From: PHAA01 sp964584415
Lineage (GTDB): Bacteria; Bacillota; Syntrophomonadia; Syntrophomonadales; Syntrophomonadaceae
Direction: 5' to 3'
Length of the DNA: 39,248 nt
NCBI GenBank assembly: GCA_964584415.1
Contig: CAZOZX010000009.1
Coordinates: forward strand, 1 to 39,248
A program made the translations under genes and the position numbers. Under the pieces are notes generated by a model. That model ran no database searches. It was given only the letters and a program-made list of their open reading frames with translations, and was not told the origin of the DNA. Each line of letters starts with the position of its first letter. The stretch's first letter is position 1. This document shows positions 22,414 to 31,078 of the stretch, one piece after another.

Positions 22414-23696
22414 TGACGCCCCACTATTTGGACAAAATCTGCTCCATGATCAGGTTTCGGGAAGCGCGCCCCCAGGTGCTAAGGGAACTGCAGGTGCATT
22501 GGGACGAAATCATGGATGAATGTAAAGCCCAGGGATTGGATGAAGCGGAGGCTATAAAGATGGCTGAACGCCGAATGGGGGACCCCTGCGAACTGGGGAG
22601 ACAACTGGACCAAATCAACCGGCCCCAATTTGATTGGATCATGTCAGTTCTGACTGCCGCCCTGATGGTTTGTGGCCTATTGGCGGTGTGGTATTTGCAG
22701 TCTACCGAGCCCAGGGCGATTGCCGGGATGTTTTCCAATACCGTGCTTACCATGCTGGCTGGCATAGTGGTGGTGGCCGCCCTTTATTTTTTCGATTATT
22801 TCCGCCTGGGTCAATACAGCCACCTGGCGTTTTGGATCATACTGGCCTTTTGCCTGGGCACTCTGGGATTTGCAGCCGGGCCGGTACAGGGGGATATGAT
22901 GGACTATGGTTCACCCTATTTCTATTTTGTCGAATTTAGTCCCTGGCTGTTTATTTTGTTACTGGCCGGCATCTTCAGCCAACCTAATTGGAAATGGAAC
23001 ACGGCCGGATTTATCAAGGCATTGCTGTGGCTGGCCGTACCCGATATCTATTATCTATTGGTCAATCAGTTCGTTTTACAGTCGATAGTTCTCTACACCA
23101 GTGCTTTCCTGGTCCTGGCCTGTTTTTCCGGTGCTGGTTGGAAAAAGAACCTGGTCCTGAGCAGCCTGGTACTGGTTCCGCTGCTGGTTGAATCATTACT
23201 GGAACCCTGGCGCCTTTATAATATATTAGCCTTCCTCAATCCTGAGGCCGATGCCGAGGTGTCCGGCTGGATCTATCTGCAGATCCGCCACGCGGTGGAG
23301 AGCAGCGTATTGTGGGGCAGCGGTGCCAGTATCGCCGAGGGGATACCTATGCGGGACGGCAGCATGATTTTCCTTTATATCATTCATGCCTTCGGCTGGC
23401 TGGCCGGGATAGCCTTAGCTTTGCTGGCTTTTGCTCTCATTATCCGTTTGCTGCAGACAACGGCTCGCATTATCGAACCGTTCGGCAAGCTATTGGTGGC
23501 CGGTATCGGCTGGCTGCTGCTGGTGCAGTTCAGCTGGAATATCTTTATGAACCTCGGCTTCCTGCCGGTTTCGGCGCTGCTCCTGCCCTTTATCAGCTAT
23601 GACCCCGCCTCGATTATACTTATGGCGGTGATCATCGGTCTGGTGATGAGCGTGAACCGCCGGAGAATTTTGGACAGAACGGTAATGAGCAGTTGA
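22413..23696 (+). CDS. Permease-prefix (HAAS-like) domain joined to an FtsW/RodA-like membrane domain
   Basis: A 427-residue protein. Residues ~1-70 match the short helical permease-prefix domain found in partners of PadR (RFREARPQVLRELQVHWDEI, GLDEAEAIKMAERRMGDP). The rest has about ten membrane spans. Its last 110 residues look like the SEDS family: IFLYIIHAFGWLAGIALALL, then QFSWNIFMNLGFLPVSALLL, then PFISYDPASIILMAVIIGLV, matching the FtsW/RodA/SpoVE ending with N-x-x-M/F..G..P and PFISYG (Gly replaced by Asp). SEDS proteins polymerise peptidoglycan. Whether this keeps the catalytic Asp of the family cannot be judged by eye. Operon with PadR (TAATG overlap); terminator at 23728. Confidence 0.78.
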   Translation: MTPHYLDKICSMIRFREARPQVLRELQVHWDEIMDECKAQGLDEAEAIKMAERRMGDPCELGRQLDQINRPQFDWIMSVLTAALMVCGLLAVWYLQSTEPRAIAGMFSNTVLTMLAGIVVVAALYFFDYFRLGQYSHLAFWIILAFCLGTLGFAAGPVQGDMMDYGSPYFYFVEFSPWLFILLLAGIFSQPNWKWNTAGFIKALLWLAVPDIYYLLVNQFVLQSIVLYTSAFLVLACFSGAGWKKNLVLSSLVLVPLLVESLLEPWRLYNILAFLNPEADAEVSGWIYLQIRHAVESSVLWGSGASIAEGIPMRDGSMIFLYIIHAFGWLAGIALALLAFALIIRLLQTTARIIEPFGKLLVAGIGWLLLVQFSWNIFMNLGFLPVSALLLPFISYDPASIILMAVIIGLVMSVNRRRILDRTVMSS

Positions 23697-23727
23697 ATCT
23701 ATAGAACGGTGTAAATACAAAGTACGA

Positions 23728-23759
23728 GGGTGCCCAAGATTATTGGGCACCCTTTCTTA
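23728..23759 (+). terminator. Rho-independent terminator
   Basis: GGGTGCCCAA (23728-23737) and TTGGGCACCC (23743-23752) form a perfect 10-bp stem around GATTA, followed by TTTCTTAT. It ends the PadR operon and separates it from the convergent surface locus. Confidence 0.85.
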
Positions 23760-23816
23760 TACTGAAGGTATTCTAATGCTTTATACCCCTGCGGGTAGTT
23801 CTGGGCACCTAGTTCA

Positions 23817-24998
23817 TCACTTGACCTTCTTACGGGTGGTGATTACGTAGACGGTTCCTATCCCGAATATAACGACTGCCGCCAGTAGCAGGGGCATCAG
23901 GAGAGAGGATCGGGGTTGCCCCTCGGCCTGGTTTGACTCACCGGCAGAGGGGACAGTAGCTGTATCTTCTGCGGGGGCTGCAGCCGATGCGGCGGTACCA
24001 ACCTTGATGTAATTGGCCTTAACCTCTTCGGCGCTGCCGGCAGCGTTCTGAACCGTGAGCCTTACGCTGTAAACCCCGTCTTTCTCATAAATGAACGAAG
24101 GGTTGGGGATATTGCTGTCAATTTTCCCGTCATTATCGAAATCCCAGGCCCAGGATGCGGGGGAATTGGGCGACTGATCGGTAAACTTGACGGTGAGCGG
24201 AGTCGGGCCCGAGGTCAGATCGGCCGTGAAGGCCGCGATGGGTGCAGCCGGACCGGCCGGAGGGGGCTGAGCACTGTTTATGGTCAGCTCGGAAACATAT
24301 TGTACCGACAGCCCGGTGGTGGTCGGATATTTCTCGTTACCGCTCTGGTAGAAATACCAGTACCGCGACTCGGCGGCCTGATGCCAGTCCCAGTTGCCGA
24401 ACACATGAAGTCCACCGCGATTGGTGGAGGTGTCAGCAAACCAGACCAGACGCATGCCTTCGCTATATCCGCTGTCGGGATATTTTCCATCCTGGTACCA
24501 GCATAAAATTATCGGGCCTTCGCTGGGGGAGTACCGGTATATGTTCTTGTAAGCAAAGGTTTTGGCGAGACCGTCTTTAGCTTTGATGCGAATAGTATCA
24601 CCTGCGGCCATGCCGCCCACCAGTTCGCACAGATCTCTGACATTGGTGCCTTTCACGGCGCCCATGTCTTTGCTTTCGATATTGGTATCCTCGGCAGGAT
24701 TCCAGCGTAACGCCTGTTCGGCCGCTTCGTTAGGATCATCGATGAAGACTGGACCCTGGTGATAATAATGAACTATCCCGTCTCCCATCACCGGCAGGTT
24801 GTTCATCAACCAGCGATAGTCAACCGTCTTTTGGGCCATTACCGTAGTGCCGTCGGAGGCCACTTTTTTAATGGTAATGCTGGTGGTCGCGGCCTCAGCC
24901 TTATGAACGGAGAATCCCAAGGTTGAGACGGTTATGGCGACTATAATCAGAACTGCGAACATCCACGGGGGGATAATTCTCATACATCTATTAGGCAA
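23817..24998 (-). CDS. Exported surface protein: Moco-fold-like module, PKD domain, C-terminal membrane anchor
   Basis: A 393-residue protein with a Sec signal (~residues 12-37, ending KAEA-A). Residues ~38-240 are the repeated module of this locus: TTSITIKKVASDGTTV, VMGDGIVHYYHQGPVF, KDMGAVKGTNVRDLCELVGG, GLHVFGNWDWH and TTTGLSVQYVSEL. A PKD domain follows (~245-330: SWAWDFDNDGKID, GVYSVRLTVQNAAGS). After a Ser/Pro/Ala linker comes a transmembrane span (LLMPLLLAAVVIFGIGTVYV) and TTRKKVK. I chose TTG 24998 because GAGAGGAAACCA precedes it; ATG five codons later has no ribosome site. It is the last gene of the surface/Wtp locus on this strand and lies 93 bases beyond the end of wtpC. Confidence 0.8.
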   Translation of the reverse strand: MPNRCMRIIPPWMFAVLIIVAITVSTLGFSVHKAEAATTSITIKKVASDGTTVMAQKTVDYRWLMNNLPVMGDGIVHYYHQGPVFIDDPNEAAEQALRWNPAEDTNIESKDMGAVKGTNVRDLCELVGGMAAGDTIRIKAKDGLAKTFAYKNIYRYSPSEGPIILCWYQDGKYPDSGYSEGMRLVWFADTSTNRGGLHVFGNWDWHQAAESRYWYFYQSGNEKYPTTTGLSVQYVSELTINSAQPPPAGPAAPIAAFTADLTSGPTPLTVKFTDQSPNSPASWAWDFDNDGKIDSNIPNPSFIYEKDGVYSVRLTVQNAAGSAEEVKANYIKVGTAASAAAPAEDTATVPSAGESNQAEGQPRSSLLMPLLLAAVVIFGIGTVYVITTRKKVK

Positions 24999-25091
24999 TG
25001 GTTTCCTCTCCCTCAATAAAAATGATGTGAATCAAATGTCCGGAATTGACCTGGATAATATCTCCCACCTGCCAACAGCTCTGGGTGTGTA

Positions 25092-26141
25092 TTAGCCTGT
25101 GAATAAATGGACGGAAGCTGGGGGCACGGTTAGGTAAACCGGTCGGCCTGGCACCAGATCCATTTGGTCAAAGCCATGACGGGTAAGCAGGCAGGTCATG
25201 GCGGGAGGCAGGTCGACTATCACTTCAACTATCGAACCCTTGTTGATAACAGCGGATACGGTCGCTGGGAAGAGATTGACTCCTTGCTCCGCTGGAGGAT
25301 CAATCGAGAGAAGTATATTTTCCGGCCGTATGGCTGCCCAGCAGGGTCCATCCAGGTCGGAGGCGGTTACGAGCCGGGTATCTCCAACCGAAAACTGGGT
25401 CGTTCCTCCTATCGTCCGGGCAATCCCGGAAAGGATATTGACTGCCATGGTGAAACGGGCTACAAACTCAGAATTGGGATGGCGAAAAACCTCATCCGCC
25501 AGGCCCACCTGCTGAATGGCGCCGGCTCCGATCACGGCTATGTGTTTCCCCATCGTGACAGCCTCTTCGAAGTCATGGGTAACATGAATGATGGTAATAC
25601 CGAGTTCGGCCCGGATCTTGATGATTTCATGCCTTACATTTTCCCGGGTCTGCGGGTCCAAGGCTCCCAACGGTTCGTCCAAAAGCAGAACCTCGGGATC
25701 GGTGATTAAAGCCCGGGCCAAAGCCACTTTCTGTTTTTCACCACCGCTCAGGTGGATGGGCTTCCTGGGCAGCAGGTGGCTGATCTCCAGGAGCGAGATC
25801 AACCGGTTCATTAACGGAGCCCGGTGATCCATTTTCATGCCCTGTACCATCGGCCCGAAGGCAATATTCTGTTCCACGGTAAGGTGGGGGAACAAGGCAC
25901 AGTCCTGGTAAACGACGCCAATCCGGCGCTTTTCAGGCTCCAGCCGGGTTATGTCCCGATCGTTCAATATAATCCGACCGGCAGTAACTTTATGCATCCC
26001 GGCAATAGTCTCCAGCAGGACGGTCTTACCCGAGGCAGAAGGACCTACCAGTACGAAATAATCACTATCTTCTATATCCAGGCGGATGTCCCGCAGCCCA
26101 AAAGCGGGCAGATCAACCTGTAAATCCTGTATCTTAAGCAT
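25092..26141 (-). CDS. wtpC: Tungstate/molybdate-type ABC transporter ATP-binding protein
   Basis: A 349-residue ATPase: Walker A VGPSASGKT (~residue 35), Q-loop YQDCALFPHLTV, signature LSGGEKQKVALARAL, Walker B VLLLDEPLGALD and the switch His in IIHVTHDFEEA. Residues ~240-349 form a TOBE-type C-terminal domain (AAIRPENILLS, FPATVSAVINKGSIVEV), as in ModC, WtpC and other anion importers. ATG 26141 follows GGGGGAAAGCC and overlaps the permease stop by 8 bases; the longer frame has no ribosome site. Substrate assignment follows from the binding protein of the same operon and is less sure than the family. Confidence 0.88.
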   Translation of the reverse strand: MLKIQDLQVDLPAFGLRDIRLDIEDSDYFVLVGPSASGKTVLLETIAGMHKVTAGRIILNDRDITRLEPEKRRIGVVYQDCALFPHLTVEQNIAFGPMVQGMKMDHRAPLMNRLISLLEISHLLPRKPIHLSGGEKQKVALARALITDPEVLLLDEPLGALDPQTRENVRHEIIKIRAELGITIIHVTHDFEEAVTMGKHIAVIGAGAIQQVGLADEVFRHPNSEFVARFTMAVNILSGIARTIGGTTQFSVGDTRLVTASDLDGPCWAAIRPENILLSIDPPAEQGVNLFPATVSAVINKGSIVEVIVDLPPAMTCLLTRHGFDQMDLVPGRPVYLTVPPASVHLFTG

Positions 26142-26958
26142 CGGCTTTCCCCCGCTGCAAGAGGGCCTGAACCCCGATAAAGACAAAGGCGCTGATTATT
26201 ATCATGATGGCTGCCACCGGGATAGCCTGGGCCAGCCCGTAGGTTTCGAATCGCTGATAGATCAGTATCGGCGCAATGCTGGGATGATAGGTCAAAATGA
26301 TGACCGCCCCGAATTCGCTCATTCCCCGCGCCCACATCATCAGGCTGCCGGCCAGTATGCTGCGCCAGGCCAGGGGAAAGGTTACCCGGGAAAAGGCCTG
26401 CCAGGGGGTTGCACCCAGGGTGCGGGCCACCTTCTCCAGGCGTACATCGACCTTGCGGAAGCTTTCTTTAGCGGAGGTAATCAGGATCGGTACGCTGACG
26501 AAAAGCATGGCGATGACGATGCCGGCCAGCGAATCGATGAACTCAATTCCCACCTTATTAAATCCCCGGCCAACCAGGAAATTGCTGCCGAACACGAACA
26601 GGAGGGCGATACCGGCGGCCGAATGGGGAACCACTATGGGCAGATCGATCAGTCCCTCCAGGATGCTTTTACCGGGAAACTCATAACGGGCGAAGATATA
26701 AGCCAGCGGCACTCCCAGGAGAAAACCGATGCCGGTGGCAATCAGGGCGGCATAGATGGTAAGCCAGATGGAGCTGAATGTTTCCCCGTCGCGTAGAGCC
26801 AGCCACAAGGTTTCCTTGTTGGAGAGAAACACCATTTTGAACAGCGGCACCAGGATGAACAGCAGTATCAGCGTTCCCAGCAGAACGAACAGCCCGGCCA
26901 TACCATAGCCGGCTAAACGCCTTCCCCCTATGTCATTGGTTCCTGTCTTGCTGTCCAT
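26134..26958 (-). CDS. wtpB: Tungstate/molybdate-type ABC transporter permease
   Basis: A 274-residue membrane protein with six hydrophobic spans and the ABC coupling EAA-like segment around KVARTLGATPWQAFSRVTFPLAWR (residues ~175-200). DLPIVVPHSAAGIALLFVFG and GMSEFGAVIILTYHP are typical of ModB/WtpB/CysT permeases. Start ATG 26958 lies 9 bases beyond the stop of the binding-protein gene. It forms the membrane channel for the ATPase and the lipoprotein encoded on either side. Confidence 0.88.
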   Translation of the reverse strand: MDSKTGTNDIGGRRLAGYGMAGLFVLLGTLILLFILVPLFKMVFLSNKETLWLALRDGETFSSIWLTIYAALIATGIGFLLGVPLAYIFARYEFPGKSILEGLIDLPIVVPHSAAGIALLFVFGSNFLVGRGFNKVGIEFIDSLAGIVIAMLFVSVPILITSAKESFRKVDVRLEKVARTLGATPWQAFSRVTFPLAWRSILAGSLMMWARGMSEFGAVIILTYHPSIAPILIYQRFETYGLAQAIPVAAIMIIISAFVFIGVQALLQRGKADA

Positions 26959-26967
26959 GATAATCTC

Positions 26968-28044
26968 CTATAGAAGTAATGGCTGCAATTCCGCCGGCAT
27001 AGCTCCGGTGTTGTCGCATTGCGGCGTAGTTAGCAGCGGTTGATAGGATTGCGCGAATATCTGCCGCCCCTCCGGTCCCAGTATGAAATTGATAAAACGG
27101 ACGGCTTCCTGGGGATGAAGCGCGTTTTCGGGAATGGTCAATCCATATACAATCTGGGTTCCCTTGAAATTTGGAACTACTGAAGCAAACCTCTTAAAGT
27201 CCAGGTTAACCTCCACCTGCTGATAGGCCGTTTCAAAGGCCGGATTGCTGAGATCGATCCCGGCGGGCAGGGGCAGGAATTTAAGCCCGCGCTGTTTGGC
27301 CACGCTCTCATATTCGAAGGAATAGTCGAGATCACCGGACTCCAGCAGAGCCATCAGCTGGATGCTGTAACTGCGCAGCTTGATCCGGGTCTGGGTCGAT
27401 TTCAATACCTCTGGGACGGTGATGGTGTACAGACTGTCGCGGTTCACAATCTCCAGCGACGGATTAAAAGCGGAACCAATAGTGTTTTCGAATATGGTAT
27501 CGTCCCGGTACAAAGCTTCGGCCAGCTGGAGGGCCATCAAGGTGCGGTATCCCATGGCATCGATGCGGGGGTCGGCCAGTCCGATAGACACATCGGGACG
27601 AGAGAGCACCTGATACCAATTGTCGGTGGTTATCTCAGCAGCATAGGCGCTGTGATCATTATAAGCGATCCCCAGCCGGTTGGTAGAGAACTTCAGGGTC
27701 CAATTGGCATAGGGCTTATCACTTTCCGGCATCGGAGTCGAATACATCATCAGCGGGATCAGCTGGGCATCAGCCACGGCCGTAATGTCGGCTATGTTAC
27801 CCAGCTCGGTGACGCTGCGGATAACCTGGACACTGCCATGCCCGTCCAGCATCACGTCGATGTCCGGGTTGCGGCTCTCAAATTCCTTTTCCAGGGCTTG
27901 AAAAGGCACCAGCAGACTGCCAGCTATGACGACCTTCAAGCCCACTTTGGCTGGTTCCTGCTTGACTGCCGGCCGGGAACAACCCGGGGCTATAGATAGT
28001 AACGAAATTATCAGAAAACAACATAACCATTTGGGAAATTTCAC
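26968..28044 (-). CDS. wtpA: Substrate-binding lipoprotein of tungstate/molybdate (WtpA-like) ABC transporter
   Basis: A 358-residue exported protein with a signal ending in a lipobox (LLSIAPGC, lipid Cys ~22). The mature part follows the archaeal-type oxyanion binder pattern: VVIAGSLLVPFQALEKEFE, GSVQVIRSVTELGNIADITA, ADAQLIPLMMY, FSTNRLGIAYND, NWYQVLSRPDVSIGLADPRI and DAMGYRTLMALQLAEAL. These match WtpA/ModA-type proteins that bind tungstate or molybdate in a cleft between two lobes. GTG start with GGCGGATG upstream. Other oxyanions (sulfate) are possible, but the GSL..PF opening and the DP..D..GYR motif favour Wtp. Confidence 0.82.
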   Translation of the reverse strand: MKFPKWLCCFLIISLLSIAPGCSRPAVKQEPAKVGLKVVIAGSLLVPFQALEKEFESRNPDIDVMLDGHGSVQVIRSVTELGNIADITAVADAQLIPLMMYSTPMPESDKPYANWTLKFSTNRLGIAYNDHSAYAAEITTDNWYQVLSRPDVSIGLADPRIDAMGYRTLMALQLAEALYRDDTIFENTIGSAFNPSLEIVNRDSLYTITVPEVLKSTQTRIKLRSYSIQLMALLESGDLDYSFEYESVAKQRGLKFLPLPAGIDLSNPAFETAYQQVEVNLDFKRFASVVPNFKGTQIVYGLTIPENALHPQEAVRFINFILGPEGRQIFAQSYQPLLTTPQCDNTGAMPAELQPLLL

Positions 28045-28075
28045 AAAATCATCCGCCTTTACGCTAGGTGTGTTA

Positions 28076-28654
28076 TTAAGGAGCCTTAAGCACTTCGATC
28101 TTGTTAATCCATTTTACCCAGTAATTGCCCTCGGTAAGAAGACCTTTGCGGTTGCCGATGATCGCCAGCCGCAGCGGTTTGCCATCTTCATCAGACAAAG
28201 GTTTTCCGTTCTGGCGGTACATGATCACCGTCTTCAGTTCGTCGTGCGGCACTTCCTTAAGGTTGGTATCGTAAGTTATAAAACCGCCCGTGACCTGTTC
28301 ATAATCGAGGACGGTCGAATAACCATCCCGGGCGGATATCATTACCGCATCACCCGGCGCTATTCCTCCCACCTGCTTGCACAATTCCTCCACGGTTACA
28401 CCCTGGGCAGAATAGGGGCCGTAAACTATCCCTACGGTGGAAAAGAATCCCCCCTCGCCTTTGTAGGAAGGCAGGGATGTCAGGTCTTTATAGGATAGGA
28501 CCTTTTCCGTGCCGTCGCGGCCAGTAAGGGTCAGGGTCCAGGCTTTGGTTTCGGCGTCCGGCTGCTGTCCCCAGGGTTGGAAGTATACCAGGGCCGAGGC
28601 CAGGATCAACAGGATGCCGGCCAGCAATATCAGGGTAGAGCGTTTTTCTTTCAT
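28076..28654 (-). CDS. Membrane-anchored molybdopterin-fold-like (SUOX-like) small protein
   Basis: A 192-residue protein with one N-terminal span (LILLAGILLILASALVYF) and an exported domain. Its shape follows the sulfite-oxidase Mo-domain family at the C-terminal end: SARDGYSTVLDYEQV, IMYRQNGKPLSDEDGKPLRL, then GNYWVKWINKIEVL (compare MNGEPLP...PLRL...VKW). A Moco-ligating Cys is not found at the expected place; the only Cys lies in VTVEELCKQVGG. I therefore read it as a cofactor-free or metal-free relative. ATG 28654 follows AAGGAGAAAAGG and overlaps the stop of the upstream gene by 4 bases (ATGA), so the two are translationally coupled. It lies 31 bases before wtpA. Confidence 0.7.
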   Translation of the reverse strand: MKEKRSTLILLAGILLILASALVYFQPWGQQPDAETKAWTLTLTGRDGTEKVLSYKDLTSLPSYKGEGGFFSTVGIVYGPYSAQGVTVEELCKQVGGIAPGDAVMISARDGYSTVLDYEQVTGGFITYDTNLKEVPHDELKTVIMYRQNGKPLSDEDGKPLRLAIIGNRKGLLTEGNYWVKWINKIEVLKAP

Positions 28655-29523
28655 TGTCCTTTTCTCCTTAGGTAGAAATATACCCCCAACAAACCTAATC
28701 CCCCGATTCCCAAGCTTATGGGCAGCCACGGGATCTTATCCTCGGCTGGGGCCGGGTGGGATTGTTCGGGCAACTCGATAATCACGTTCTGAGGCACCCC
28801 GCCGCTGTATACTCTCACTTCGGTTATCCACTTGCCGGATAGACCATTGGTGCTGGGGAACTGGCCTTCGAAGAAATGCTGGTATTTTTCCTGGGGCAGG
28901 GCCGTTTTCATGTCGGTGTTGCCGAAGACGTGCTTGCCCTCCCGATTGGTCGAGGCGGACATAAAGACTATCTGCATAGCGGAACGATAACCATTGTTGG
29001 CGGGATATCCAACTCCATAATGCTCCCCTTCGACCGCGTCTTCGCCGTTGAACCAGCACAGGGCTATTACCCCCTGGGTATCCGCCGGTACGTATATGTT
29101 GGGGTAGGCGAACTCGGTATGCCATTTGTCGATCGAGACCAGCATGACCTCGTCTTCGGGCGCCATCCCGCCGATCAGGTCACATAGGTCTTTGACCGCG
29201 GTGCCTTTTACCGCCCCCTTGTCCTTGAGGTTATTTACCTCATCAGGATCCCATAGATCCCCTTCGAATATCGGGCCCTGGTGGTAATAATGAGTCCGGC
29301 CGTCCCCATAGACAGGGAGATTTTTCTCCATCCATTTATAGTCGACGGTTTTCTCAGCCGTAACGGTGCTGCCATCAGCCGCATATTTGACCAGGTGGAG
29401 TGAAGTCGTGGCCCCGGCCTGTGCCGCATCAACGGCCCCGGACAAGCAGAATGGGGCAATTAACAGCACCAGCACCAAGGCAAGACAGGACAGGTGCCGG
29501 CGTGACCTCAATATATTACTCAT
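28651..29523 (-). CDS. Exported surface module protein with C-terminal anchor
   Basis: A 290-residue protein: signal peptide (~residues 9-38, LSCLALVLVLLIAPFCLSG), one copy of the locus module (~42-245: HLVKYAADGSTVTAEKTVDY, YGDGRTHYYHQGPIF, KDKGAVKGTAVKDLCDLIGG, EGKHVFGNTDM, TNGLSGKWITEVRVYSG), then a Pro/Glu linker and a C-terminal span (LPISLGIGGLGLLGVYFY) with RRKGQ. It is like the 23817 protein without the PKD domain. ATG 29523 follows AAAGGAGAAACG. It overlaps the next gene by 4 bases and lies 26 bases after the phosphoesterase. Confidence 0.8.
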   Translation of the reverse strand: MSNILRSRRHLSCLALVLVLLIAPFCLSGAVDAAQAGATTSLHLVKYAADGSTVTAEKTVDYKWMEKNLPVYGDGRTHYYHQGPIFEGDLWDPDEVNNLKDKGAVKGTAVKDLCDLIGGMAPEDEVMLVSIDKWHTEFAYPNIYVPADTQGVIALCWFNGEDAVEGEHYGVGYPANNGYRSAMQIVFMSASTNREGKHVFGNTDMKTALPQEKYQHFFEGQFPSTNGLSGKWITEVRVYSGGVPQNVIIELPEQSHPAPAEDKIPWLPISLGIGGLGLLGVYFYLRRKGQ

Positions 29524-29549
29524 GACGTTTCTCCTTTGTCATAGATGAT

Positions 29550-30914
29550 TTAGCTTACCAACTTTAAGATAGAGTCGATCCAAAACTTAAACCGGGCCCA
29601 TATCGAGCCCAGCAGGCACTCCCTATTTTCACCGCCTCCAACCGGATATTCGGTAACTTCTGGCGTTTTACTACCGCTGTCAGCCATTCCGATTAGGGGC
29701 GGAGACGATAGGGCATAAGTGTCAAAAACCGAACCTGGGGGAAGCAGGGTAACCTGTTTGCCATCAATGGATATGTCGGCCACCCGGATAAACTGTATGG
29801 CAGCTGTACCCATGCCCGGATCAACCGTTACCTTGGAATAACCCAGACTGCGCTCCAGGCTATTTTGGTAACCGGGGGATTTGGGAGTTTCGAGGGTGCC
29901 ATACGGTCCGCCCCCAGTACCTCCTACTATGTACATAATACCGTTTTCCAGGTAACGTTCGTAGACATGGATATGACCGTTCCAGACCGCGTCCACCTGG
30001 TTGGTAATGAAAATATTCTCCCATTCGCTCTGGAGATTCTCCCAGCCGCCGAAATGGTTGGCTTCCGAGGTATACATGGGATAATGGAAAAAGACGAACT
30101 TCCAAGGCTCGGTTTCTGCCAGATCTTCTTTCAGCCATTCAATCTGCCCGGCTGGTTCATCTATGCTGTCCAGGATGGTGAAATGGACTCCAGCGCAATC
30201 AAATGAGTAGTAAGGACTGATGCCGAAGATATCATAGAATATGGTATTGCCGTCATGTTTGCCGTGAGCTGGGAAGACCGGTTTTTGTGCCCCTAGCGGG
30301 CGGGCAGCGTCGAAATATCGATCCCAGTTAGCGTTGTCGTTACCGTCATTAACCAGGTCTCCGGTATGGAGGACAAATAGGATATTGGGCTCGGCGGCGA
30401 TGCGATCGGCGACCAGTTTGTGCCGCTCGGCCTGGCTGAAGTTGGGAAGTTCATCCTGGCTGTCCCCATAAACAACAAAGGAGAAGGGGCCGGCAGCCGG
30501 GAAGGTGGAGAAACTGTAGACGGGGGTGTTTTGACCGTTGCAGCTTACCTGGTAGCAGTAGGTAGTGCCCGGTTCCAGGGTGTTGAGGGTGATATGATGG
30601 AGCAAACCGGCTACCCCGTCGACCGCGCTTTTATTAAAGGTTTGGTTGATATTATAGTAGGTTTCTTCGGCGTAGCTGACCGTGACAGTCGAGGTATCAG
30701 CGGTCTTAATGTTGATAACCGTACTGGAGGAACTGGTCCCGGTCAGGTAAGGTCCCCAGAGCGGAGTGAAGGACTTGCTTGCCGCTATGTTTTGCTGATC
30801 GGATACCGCCTGCGCATCAGCCAGCGCCGGGGCTGAGAAAAGAATATGCAGCGCGCCGACAAGCGTAATTGTAAGCATCACCAGACGTATCAAAGTCTCT
30901 CGTCTTACAGCCAA
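29550..30914 (-). CDS. Secreted purple-acid-phosphatase-like metallophosphoesterase
   Basis: A 454-residue exported enzyme. A signal sequence (~residues 6-32, RLVMLTITLVGALHILFSAPALADA) leads to an Fn3-like domain (~45-145, GPYLTGTSSSSTVIN to TYCYQVSCNG) and a calcineurin-like domain (~150-400): FVVYGDSQDE, VLHTGDLVNDGN, FPAHGKHDGN, FFHYPMYTSE and NGHIHVYERY. The usual GNH[D/E] is GKHD, so a metal ligand Asn is replaced by Lys. I chose TTG 30914, which follows GGGAGGATACAACC; the longer frame has an N-terminal extension before the signal. A basic-aromatic C-terminus (WARFKFWIDSILKLVS) could bind the membrane. Phosphate release outside the cell is the family role, in doubt because of the substitution. 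Confidence 0.82.
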   Translation of the reverse strand: MAVRRETLIRLVMLTITLVGALHILFSAPALADAQAVSDQQNIAASKSFTPLWGPYLTGTSSSSTVINIKTADTSTVTVSYAEETYYNINQTFNKSAVDGVAGLLHHITLNTLEPGTTYCYQVSCNGQNTPVYSFSTFPAAGPFSFVVYGDSQDELPNFSQAERHKLVADRIAAEPNILFVLHTGDLVNDGNDNANWDRYFDAARPLGAQKPVFPAHGKHDGNTIFYDIFGISPYYSFDCAGVHFTILDSIDEPAGQIEWLKEDLAETEPWKFVFFHYPMYTSEANHFGGWENLQSEWENIFITNQVDAVWNGHIHVYERYLENGIMYIVGGTGGGPYGTLETPKSPGYQNSLERSLGYSKVTVDPGMGTAAIQFIRVADISIDGKQVTLLPPGSVFDTYALSSPPLIGMADSGSKTPEVTEYPVGGGENRECLLGSIWARFKFWIDSILKLVS

Positions 30915-31014
30915 GGTTGTATCCTCCCGGTTGGATTCATGTTTCAAGTATAAAATCATATTCATGGTTTTGGCCAGAAGAATGACAGAGTGTCCCTCAT
31001 TCCCGCCATTGATA

Positions 31015-31048
31015 ACTGGAGGGGCCAATTGCCTTAGGCCCCTCCAGT
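31015..31048. terminator. Strong hairpin between the giant and phosphoesterase genes
   Basis: ACTGGAGGGGCC (31015-31026) and GGCCCCTCCAGT (31037-31048) pair perfectly over 12 bp with a 10-base loop. The minus-strand side has no T-run, so it may be a weak terminator or an mRNA-stabilising or processing hairpin rather than a clean stop. Confidence 0.5.
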
Positions 31049-31078
31049 ATCACATTTACATAGTTCGCTTAGATTTGT

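Noticed and set aside
24242..24580. Plus-strand open frames opposite the surface genes (for example this 112-codon one)
   Set aside because: They are mirror frames of well-supported minus-strand genes, with no ribosome sites and no family features.
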